In this document: piece by piece, positions 24,601 through 36,600 of the stretch
Numbering within the stretch: position 1 is the stretch's first letter
Layout of the letters: each line of letters opens with the position of its first letter
NCBI GenBank assembly: GCA_949987565.1
Contig: OX465121.1
Location: 1,629,117 to 1,693,116 of the forward strand
Reading direction: 5' to 3'
Source: Luidia sarsii
Taxonomy: Eukaryota; Echinodermata; Asteroidea; Paxillosida; Luidiidae
DNA: 64,000 nucleotides
Notes under the pieces: model-generated
Database searches by the model: none
Told to the model about the DNA's origin: nothing
Seen by the model: the letters and a program-made list of their open reading frames with translations, nothing else
Made by a program: the position numbers and the translations under genes

Positions 24601-27600
24601 CCCGATCGAGACCCGGTTCCGGTTTTCCAAAACCGGTGTCCCGATAAAATAATAAAACACATAAGAAAATACGGCGAAGTCGGTTGGATTATTATTGTTA
24701 ACCAATAGGGTAGTATATATTTGATAGCGGTGTGCATCAAAGCTATGGTTGCTGGTTTTCCCATAGTAGTTAAAAAAAATCAAAGTCAATCCAAAAAAAA
24801 GTCAAGGTTTTCAAAAGTCCCTCCATCATATAAAATTCAACTGCTCATAAATGTCGTACGAAAGTCGAGATAACCTTTATTTCCTTTTCGTTCTCAAAAT
24901 GAATTGTGCATACGGAAGGTCATGTTGGCTAGCGAGCTGCGCGCGCACTCACCCCAGCGCGGCCTACACGTGCTCCATGGTTGTATGCAGGCACCATAGA
25001 GCTCTATGGCAGGCACACAGCGTTGCAGCCACAGCGCGCATTGCGCAATATTTTTTTCTAAACGAACGAACTTTTCGATCCGACCAGGATCGGGCACGAA
25101 ACCCTCGGCATGATTGAGTTTGGTTTTGTTCCTCCATGGAATAGTATTGCGACGCTGGCGCCAAGTGCGGGCGTTGAAGTTAGCTGAAAAAGAACGTCTG
25201 TCTCACGCAAGACGGACGTCTGTTGATTGGACAGCGCGCAGTTATGACCGAACATGACAGCGCATAACGCAACGACTGGCTGGCGAGAGCCATCGTTAAC
25301 GCGTGTTTGCGAGGTCGGTCGTCGGAGTCGAACTCTTTATCGCCGGTTTGTTGCCCCAGTGATGACGATGGTGATGTTGCTCCTCGTGAAAAAATATAAA
25401 TCCAAACACAGCTGAATGTCTATCGGGCGTGTGTGGGACATTCCCTCCAAGAATCATGCCTCATGAATATTGATCTTAGTGACGTCACGAAAGTGGAGTG
25501 TCATTCAAAGTGTATTTTCGGGAAATAAATGTGAATAATTTTTTTTTTTAAATCGTGATCAAAAGGGTGCTGAAGGCTGCAAACAAATTTCAGTGAGGGA
25601 ATATGTGAGACAAATCACAGCTTGAGTAGTTTATTGAAAACTCACGATATTTATGAGGAAAAAAAGATGTTACAAATTCACAACCATGAATTTGGAGCAC
25701 ATGCTATTCCTTATAGAGTTAGATTTTGGCCAATTATGGTTGGAGAAAATCGGGACACCGGTTCCCGACCGGTTCAGCGACACCGGTTCCCGGTTTTGAA
25801 AATAACCGGGATGTCGCAACACTAGTACATGCATGTAATGTATATGTAATTATAAAACTGAACGTTATTGGCTGTTGAATTTAATAAAATTATAAGATAG
25901 TAATGTATTATAATTTATATCAGGAAGATGTTATTAACAACACCCCTTCAAACTTCTTTTCCATGTCTCGCTGATCATGGTTAACTAAGTGCGCCAGAGA
26001 CCACATCCACCATCCTGTACAGTACAAAGCGTGTGCAGTAGGTAGCAGTCAATGGACAGCTGGATAATTGCAAAAAGATTTGGGTATGAAGTGACTTGGG
26101 GTACCACTACTCATTACTCCAAATTGGTATTTTGATTTTTGACTACTCCTGATATTGTTTTAATATTTTAGACTGTGTTGCCAATGTGGGACTCCCATTC
26201 AGCCCAACCCAGCCAATATGTGTGTGGCATGTCTACGGACGCAAGTGGACATAACTGAGGGCATCCCTAAACAGGCTGTACTCTACTTCTGCAAAGCATG
26301 TGAAAGGTGACTTGTTTTCATTGCGCTCTATGATGTCTGTTTTCCATTCTTTAGCCTTGAAACATGAGGGACTGATTTGGAATAAGGCACATATTTGCCC
26401 ATATCATATGTAGGTTGTAGTACCCAGTATGTCTCAATGGTGCATGTACGTGTAGGGCAGCAACCAGAGTTGTGCACTCCAACTGGTCCCACACTTGTAT
26501 TTGAATCACAAATATCAAATCTGCATCCAAGTCCAAGTCACATCTCTTGAGTGTCAATTAGACAAAAACATTCTCCATGAAATGATATTGCCTGAGTGAA
26601 AGATTATAAACTTGTGAAATTCATAGTCTTCACAATTTCACCGCCAAACCCATCTTAATAATTCCATCACCAGATGCCACTTTTTATTTTGCCCAGAATG
26701 TAAGCACCATCGATATATCGATATTTTCGATATATCGATATAATTTTGATATCGATGTCGCCAATGTCTATTTTTTACTCATTTTGATATCGATGTCGCC
26801 AATATCTATTTTTTACTCATTTCGATATATCGAAAATATCGAATTTTTCGATGTATTGAAAATATCGAAAATATCAAATTTTTCGATGTATTGAAAATAT
26901 GGAAAAAATCAAAATGGGCGATATCGAAATGTGCGATATTGAGGAACGATATCGGTGATATGATTGGTAATACCTCGAGCGTCGTTTTAACGTTCTGATG
27001 TCATTAGAATCCAGGATATCATTGTACGTGATGAAACCGCTCACTACAGCAGAGCGTGCTAGATTACAGCGCGTGGATCTTGTAGACTGGTTCCCCAGTC
27101 AGCTACACTTAGTAGGTTAGACGGGAACCATACCTGCAACCTTCTGCACGCAACCTTGCAACCTCCTAACAGCTCCGATGTGTACAGTGTAAAGCTCCGT
27201 GGAATTGTTGTACAGTATTTGTACCATACACTGCGTACAGCAGTGTAGTGTAGTGTGCCATTCGCACTGCACACGCTGTGGAGCGTACGTTCTTTTTTGT
27301 GAGTGCAACAGCAAGCGCTGCTGTCCGTTTCGTAAATAAATCAGAAGTTGAACATTGTTGCTGGCTCCATCGTAACATCCCAATGGAGCAAACTTAACCC
27401 CGATAACGCAATATGCTTATTTTTCTTTCAGAGAATCTCTGAGCAGGTGACCTTTTTCATGCCTGTGCACGACTTTCAGATCACCTTGGGACTGCGCATT
27501 CATTAGCATAAATTTGACTAAAATAAAGATGGCCATTATAAACCACTTGTGGAAGTTCAAATCTGGATTTTCAGGGCTAATTAGTCAAACCAAAATACGA

Positions 27601-30600
27601 TCTTACTAGTTGCATTACTTGGAGACTATTTATGGGGCAAATAATTTGTTTTTTATTTTCACATTGATAACCATGACTGCAATGTCAACTGCATTCAATT
27701 GGATGAAGAACCAACCTTGTGGCCTAACACACTTTGTTCCTCTTGCAAAGTTAAGGGTTGGTGACACCACCGCTGACACACCTGGGGTTCACAACTATGA
27801 TCGTCCCCTAGCAAGAAAGGAATGCCAAAAAAAAATAGATCATTTTGGTTGTGAACATCAAAACTTATATAAAAAAAAATACATTGATTTGTTTTTACAA
27901 AAAGGAGAGTCTCCCTATTCTTGAAATATTGTCGACTTATGCACCCCCTCTTTTAAAGTAACAATATGAGTTATTATTTCATAATTGAATTTGTACGCAT
28001 AAAAAAAAATTGATATATCGATTTTTTTTCACCATTATATTGATGTTTGAAAATCCCAATATCGACGGTGCTTACCAGAGTGACTGAAAGTTCATAAATG
28101 AGTGGATACGTTTTGTGGATACTCACTTTATGAACCTTCATAATATTCGTACTTGTATTCCGTAATGTGCAGTCACAACATACAAAAAGGAATTTGCCTG
28201 AAATTTATGAAAATATGAATAGACACGTTTACATGATACTGTACCTGCAAGCCAACAGGCAGATCAATGAGACCGTAAAGTTCGCTAAAATAAGGTAAAA
28301 CTGGTGAATTTTGTTTGTCACATTTAGGTATTTACAACCTCCAGCTCAGTGGGTTAAGTGTGCCTTGGAGTCTCGGGAACTTTTGGCCATCTGTCTCAAG
28401 AAGTTGAAAGGTCTCAGCAAGGTATGTAAAGGGATTATGTGCCTGCCTTCATGCACACACTGTCCTCTGGAACATTTTTCATGCGTTCATCTCAAGCCAC
28501 AAAAGGAGAGAAATAAAGCATCGACCATGCACAAAACAATGTTCATTATTTATACTGACATTTAATTGTTGTTCCAAAATCACTTTAAAAAAATGCGTTA
28601 ATGATTTTTTTGCTGGGAAGAAGAAGTTCTTGATTCCTTTGAAAAGGTAAATGGTAGTAATTCCATTTGTTCCAGGTCCGACTTATTGATGCTGGTTTCA
28701 TTTGGACGGAGCCTCATTCACGGCGCATCAAAGTGAAGTTGTCCATTCAGATGGAGGTAATGGGAGGAGCCATCTTGGAGCAGGTCTTTGTGGTAGAGTT
28801 TGTCGTCCAGACACAAATGTGTCCAGATTGTCACCGTGTTGAGGCTAAAGACTTTTGGAAAGCAGTGGTTCAATTGAGACAAAAGGTACGTATTAGCTAG
28901 GCTACAGTAGTATAGTGGTATACTGTGGTATGAAAATCATACTGATATTGTGGTATCATCTGAACGTTGCTTATGCGGTGTTACCTGTTGCTGTCAGTAT
29001 GAACAAACAGCAATGAAACAAACGATGACACAAATAATGGTCCACTTCTATTACCTCCTAATTATTAAGTTGCTTTTGGCTGCAAAGCCTATACCTCACA
29101 TTCTAGACACACTCAGAAAGGCCAATTCTAATTACTTAATTTTATTTAATAAACATAGTAAAGAAATAACTGACTGGGAAATGAAAATCTAAATGAAAAT
29201 GGGTGCATGAAGAAGCCAGGGATCTCCCCACGTATAAACCTACGCATCAGAGGCAATACGCAGGCAAAAATGCCAAGATGCCAACAAATTAAAATAATGC
29301 TGATAAACCTCATACGCCCCCAAAAAAGGAATGAATAAATACGTACCGGTATATATCATTAGAAAAATGCCTACCTGCAGCAGAAATGGCCTATATGCAC
29401 TTTTCTATCATCTATGCCACAAAAAATGGTTGAAATCTATTAGTCTAAAATTTAGTGGGCCTGACGTTTCGATCCTAGCAGGACCTTTCTCAAAGGCAGA
29501 GTGACAAGGACAAAACAGATACATGTACACGAAGGAAGGGGGGAGAGTGAATAGGACACGGATGAGAAACAAAGGACAAAGATCGAAGCTGGTAGGGAGA
29601 GATCAAAGGGAAGGGCAGGGGGTAGGGTAGGGATTAATGAGAGGAGGGGGAAAGATCAAAGAGAAGGGCAAGGAGTGGGGTAGGGATTAGTGACAATAGG
29701 GGGAAAGATCAAAGAGAGAAGTGTGAAGGACTGAACACAAAAGAAGGATTATCAGAAAGCTGCATGGTGTTAGTCATTACCCTCCTGGATGTTGAGACCA
29801 TGTGGTTGAATAGTCCGAAGATGCTTCATCCACATTTTCTCACGGCTAAGACGGACAGCATTATTACGGTGACCAAGTGATTCTATGCCCAGTACACTCA
29901 TATCTGATATCGAATGATCAGGGAGATTGAAGTGATACCCAACAGGGGTGTCCATTTTACCAGTTTTGATAGTAGACCTATGGCCATAGATTCGTTTTTT
30001 GAGGGTGTTTTTGGTCTCGCCAACATACTGAATATTACAAACTCTACAAGAGATGAGGTATATGATGTTTGAGGTAGTGCACGTGATAGAGCCATAGGTC
30101 GTGTGGGTAGTTCCAGAAGAATGTCCATTGAAAGAAATCTATTAGTATTACAATGTGACCAAATCACCAAACAAATCTTGCACTGAACTCGTGTATACGA
30201 TGTATACTGTACACATGTATGTATGTATATATGGAATGGCCAAGTAACATGTGCAGTACTTTTCATTTTTCCCCGCATATTCGGGCATATGGGATCGCTG
30301 GGTAGCAAGGCAATGCAGTAAGGATTGAGAAGGCAGGCTGCACATGCATTGTTAACAATGACATCTTTTCACTGTCTTTGCACTTTGTATTCTGAGATCT
30401 ATGCCTTTTACTTGGCTGAATGCAAATCATTGGATTTGGATTGAAACTTATTTCTATGACCAGGGAAATAGATAGCGTTTCTCGGTACATTTTTGGATCT
30501 ACCCCTAACATGCAGGATGGCCAGACCAACATGACCAACAAGTAAATACTGCTCTGTATGAGCGTCTGTCAACTGAGTACGAATGACTATGGAAATGCGA

Positions 30601-33600
30601 GACTAAAAGAGTATCAAACTGATTTGCTCTGTTGCGAAAAAATCTCAGCAAAGGGCTCTCTGATGTTTTAAGTTGTGCTAACACTAACAGTAGCATCAAC
30701 GCCATTTTATGATGTGTAGTTACGAGTACAAGGACTTACCCTACACCACCGTGGTGTAAGTTACGCCACATTTTATGACGTTAGCCTCAACTTTTGCCCC
30801 ATCCCGATAGTGCATACATATTGTGAAATGCGTCAAAAAGTTATTGCACAACTGTTATTGCACAATAAGATATGGCATAAGTGGAGTTACACCATAAACT
30901 GATGTTTCATGACATCGGCTGTTGTACATAGAATTATATTATTCATAATACACACAATGACACTTGTGTGCTTAATAAAGCATGCAGATGTTTTTGCTAG
31001 GTTCTGATAAGGTTAGCACTTTTCTAATTTTGATTGCTTATAAGATGGTTAGAATGTACCTTAATACGCTACTTCTTGTCGCCCAAATTCTTCCAATTTC
31101 AAAAATGTATGAAAAAACTCCAATTCACAACTTACTAGTGCGATTCATCCATTACATTCCCATCACATCACAGTATATATTAGTTAATAATCCCTGGTAA
31201 GATATCAAGCTTTCCCTTTCACTAATGTTCTGGTATCTCTCATGAAGGAGTAATTTATCCAAATGTTGATCGCTGTACTTTCAAGCATCAGTTTGTGCTG
31301 ACAACTGGCTCAGTCCTAATAATTTTTATGTGATTTACACTGGCAATGCCCAGTTAAGCTGAGACAACCAGCACCCAGCAAATACTGGTGTCAATCACAA
31401 TATTTCCCCAAAAAGTGTATGCTCCTAGTACACGCTACAGGCCCATGTGCATGCACACTTATACACACAGTACATGTACACTGCCATGCAAAGCGACTGC
31501 AGCCAGATAGGGCTATTTCTGCTCTCAGGAGACTTGTCACTTCCCTCTCTAAACATTCAGGTTCTCAGACAGCCTCTTCCAAGATTGTCTGTGCCGGCAT
31601 ATTGCTGGATTCACTTATCATGTCAAGGCTATTTGTTCCTTGTAATTCTCTGATTCCATTTTGTTTTCTTAGACATCCCACAAGAAGACATTCTTGTACC
31701 TGGAGCAGTATATATTGAAGTACAACATGCACATTAACACCCTCAACATTAGACAGCATGATGACGGTTTGGACTTCTATTACACCACCAAGGACCATGC
31801 TCGCAAGATGGTAGATTTCTTAATGTGTGCTGTACCTTGCAAGTAAGGCTAATTGATAAATGTCCTTTTCCTTTACTATAATGCTTGGCAATCTTAATCC
31901 TGCCTTGAACCCTAACCCAGGCTTGAAATACTGTATGAGGCCTTCCAAATTGTGGTACTGTGTATCTGATTATTTCAGGTTGTTTGGTGCAGATAACATT
32001 AGAGCAGCTATTTCTACTCTTCATGTTGCCAGCCTTGGTCAGAAATGTATTTCATTAGCCCGTTGCACACTAGACGAAATCGCCGAGGTCCCTGGCGATG
32101 AAATCGCAACCATGTCATGAAATCGCAAATCTGTGGTGTGTGCAAGTGACCCTTGCGAAACAAATCGCCAGGGACCTTGGTTTTTGATCTCCGAGGTCCA
32201 GACCTCCTACAAAATTTCGCACCCTTGTCAAAATCGCCGTGATCGTGTGTGTGAAACGTGAACAGTGTTCGTAACCACGGACCCTGGTTTTGGCAGGGAC
32301 ACTGGGCATGCGCACTGCGCGTGTTTATGTTTGGAACCAGTGTTATAGCTGCGCTGGTCGGCGGGCGGACGGGGCCGACCACCACGGGTAATCTCCGTCA
32401 ACCACTCCTTGTGAAAAACAATGCTTCTGACCGGCACTGTGTTCACCCCATTATTATCCCAATCTATATCATGGTTTCGGTAGTAAAATAAATTGTACTT
32501 TTTTGTAGCGTAACCGTCTCGCTAATAGTTCTGGAAGTTCCGATCAGGCTTGAGTAGCGCAGCGTGATCGTAGTCGGAACTCGTATGCAGCCAGGCCATG
32601 CGGTCGCTGCACGTGCACTGTGCAGTATACAGTGTGTGCAAAGACGTGTTGTGTCATGTCACATGTGCCGCGCGTAGGCTGGTTTCGGCCCTACTGCTCC
32701 TGTAGTGTAACTATGGCTTTACCTAGAGGCGGAAACCACACCTAGACTTGCCAACCTCGCTAACGTCGCGAAGGGAAATCGGTCATAACTAAAAAAAATA
32801 GTAATACGCTACTCATCGTTTGTCTCCGCGAATGTTGTTTCCGCGTAGTTTAATATTATTCCCTTCGTTATTATTGTGGTATGAATAGTGGTATGAATAG
32901 AAAGAAGGGGAATACAGGCTTCAATTTGAGGGTAAAATTGACAAATTTGGACGGCGTTTTAATTGACTCTTTTTTTTTCTCCGTCATTTTGGCTCAATCT
33001 ACCGCGGCCGCACGGAGCGATTTTGCAATTTTCAACTTCGATATCTCAAGAAATGAATAAAAATTCCTTCTCAAATTTTCTAGAATTCTAGAAAATACAA
33101 CAATAAAACATCGCTAGTATAACTGTAATAAACAAAACAACTCAACTGTAAGGGCTGGCAGAAGTCTACTAATCATTGCACACGTACTGAGTGCACGTAA
33201 AGTTCCGAAACGGGGGACGTTGGTGTTTTGGTGACAGCGTTGTGTGTGTAAGCTCGCTTCGTGATCGCCAACGACCTAGGTGACAGACAACTGGCGCCTG
33301 TAACCAAGGACCCTAGTTTTTCGGTTGTGTGTGAAATGGGCTATTGTCTGCCATGGAATGAGGATTGCTTATTTGTTAATACTGGTGAAACACCATAAAT
33401 ATGTGTGGCCAGAAGGTCACAACTGATAAAACATACCCCTTATTTGCACATACATGTATCACCTTACCCTCCAAAAATGAATTTACTTTTCTTTTTTTCT
33501 AAGTGAGTATCTGAAACAAAAGGGTGGAGGTTACTCTTTTTGTGGAGGTTAATTGTTTCAGTAGGTCTTTGTTTACAACTGGTATGTATAATGTATGGCA

Positions 33601-36600
33601 CAAGTATACAAGTATGGTACTCAAGTACTCCCCAGTACTTGCAGGTACTCGAGTGGGAAACTTCACTACTTGCCCAGGTCTTTTCAATGCCGTATTTTCC
33701 CTTTGCCTTTTGTCACAAAGAACAAAGAAGTGACTCTGGTCCAACTCATGAAAATTCCCTTCATATTTGCACAGGTATAAGACTTCTCAACAGCTCATAT
33801 CTCATGATGTTCACAATAACACCTACAACTACAAGTATACTTTCTCTGTGGAGATAGTTCCTGTCTGCAAGGTTTGAAAAAAAAACATTCCTAATTATTC
33901 TCCTTCAATAGTTTTGTACATTTTATTGGCAGTTTGTGAGTTATTTATTATTTACTTTGTCGATATGTCAACAAGTTGAATGTTTGTTGTTGTTGTATTA
34001 ATAAGAATATCACTTTCTTTTGTTCATCTCAGGATGATGTTGTGTGCCTTACCAAGAAGTTGGCAAGGTCAATGGGCAATATTGGCCAACTGTGTGTTTG
34101 TACAAGAGTGACATCTGCCTTACAAATTATAGACCCAGTCACACTTCAAGGTACATGTAGATTTCCCACCATGTTATATCTTACATGGGTAATAATCCTT
34201 GGGCTGTAACCAGATATTTTTGATGCATCTAAATTCTATCTGGTCTTAAATGTTAAGAGGCTCAATGTTTAAATATCCATTTTTTTCTTTTCCCCCTCCC
34301 TAACATCTGATTAATTGAGGATAAGTTCATTTTGATGTTGAATAAGAAGGTACACTTACGTACATGTGCACCCAGCAATGTCAGCTGCTTATAAAAGTAT
34401 GTTATTGGGCACTTTTGTACACAGCCCTTCATGAAATTGTATTGAAGAATTCTAATGCTTAAATGCCATGTGGTCTTCTCTCTGTAGTCGCTGAGATCCC
34501 TGCATCCACATTTTGGCGAAGTCCGTTCAGTAGTCTTTGCCGACCCAAGCAGCTGACAGAGTATACTGTGCTGCAGGTGGAACGCATTGGAGACAAGGAA
34601 AGGCGGCATGTTGCTGGGGAAGGGACACGTTCTAACAAGGTCAGAATCATATGTCTTCCAGCTTTCTAGAATCTTAGAGGTAGTACATGCTGTAAAATTT
34701 AAGCACTGTGTTATGTGGTATTTAATCCAAAATTACATGTATCTTATGTAAAAGAGGATGTGCCGTGCTGGAATTTTGTTTTTAAAACAAACTTCAACAC
34801 ATAAAACAGACATATATTTATCCAGAAAACACAGCTGCATAGTTTTGTATGCGAGGAAGCCTATTCAGAGCAAAAGCTGAACAAAAGCCGTCTGGCACTG
34901 AGAGCTAAGCTCAAGAATTGTGACGTCAACCCGAGTTCAACCCTGGTTGAAGCTAATCTTGGGACTGACGTTGGCGCGGGGTTGAAAATTGCTGTGAATT
35001 GTCGGCGATTTTCAACCCTGCGTCAACCCCCAAGATTTGTATAGTGTGAAAAGGCCTATAGAGCTCTATGCAGTTGTGCCTTTCGCATCTCCGTATTAAA
35101 ACGACATCACATTTTTGCCTAAATTTGTCTGCTGCCCTCATTGAGGGATTTTGATAAATTTTTGCAAAGAGCCCCGGTGGAGAGTGAAAAAAGCACTACG
35201 AAAACACAAATTTTTGCTAGTTTAATGACGTAAGAGAGGTTTATCGAACACTTTGTATACACTGTATCAGACAGTTGAAAAATATCATTTAACGTGAAAT
35301 TATTTTTGCACGGCACATATCCTCTTTAACCACTACGCGCCAGGACCTCCGAATCTGGAGCTCCGTTGGCTTGACTATGTAGCGGGGCCCTCCTTTTCAG
35401 CTTAGAACAAAGCAATACAAATCAGTACAAAGACCCTTTTTGACGCAAGTTGCCACATGAATTGCAAGATTAGCAGCAGTAATTGTGCAATTGTGGGACC
35501 TTTACTGTGGATGATTGAGGGATACCGCGCTGCCGCTGAAAGCATGCGGGGGACATTGTGTTGGCATACCACACAGCCCAACGATCGTCGGTCCGGCAAT
35601 GGAATTCCACCCACATTCTTTACCGCATTCTGTACGCTCGGTTGTGGCCGACCAAATTGAAGATTTGACTGCCTGGAGTGGAGGCTAGAGTCTGTGGTCA
35701 TGGATCAACAGTACCGTACATGCACACACACAAGTCCGTTACGCTCCATTGACGACGCATAATGGACCCTTTTTCGAACGTATAATCGCTTGACAAAAGC
35801 CACAACCACGTCCGAATTGTGCCAGGTTTTACTCACTTGTACCCATAGTATACCCTTAGCGATTTATTTCACAGAAATATATTGTTCCGATTGTTTTAGT
35901 GAGATTTGAAAATGATGCATTGTTCAAAAACCCCCGTATGGCGGTCATCGGCACTATAAAACCACCCGGCCCGAAGTGGATTTACAAAGCATGATCTATT
36001 TGTTCTATCAATACATGTATGTATACTTGTGTCAGGCTATGTGTACCTGCTGATAGAGTTTTTTTCAGATTTTTTTTTCATGTACAATGTGTAGATCAGT
36101 CCTTTTTTCAGATATCAATTCTTGACTTATTGCCTTTTGTTGACAGCACTTATTGGCTGATGTGTGGGTGATGCGTACACAGGACATGGGGGTGTGTGAC
36201 ACCCAGTACCACTGCCGCAGCCACTTGGGGCATCTCCTGTTTGCCGGAGACCAGGCCCTTGGGTTTGACTTCACCAGAACTAATGTCAATGATTCCAATC
36301 TGGAACAAGTAGGTTGATTGAGGGCGTTTCCTAACTGCACTTGAAAATAGTGAACTGCAATCATTAGGGATGATTCTGTTTGCACATTGTAACACTGCAT
36401 GGAAGGATTTGTTTACTGCTGCTATATGACATTGGTAAAGGTCAAAATATTACTGCAGTTTGTATGTTAAACCATTAAACATACACACACAAAAACACAG
36501 TGAAGTTTTTAGGTCAAACATTGTGCCTAAAAATTGCCTAACTGTTATGTGAGGACAACATTCAACAAAACCCCTGAAAATGGAGTTCACGTTCGTGGTG

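Noticed and set aside
27610..27924. 104-codon frame inside the intron 2 hAT-like element
   Set aside because: Does not resemble a hAT transposase or any known domain; probably chance.
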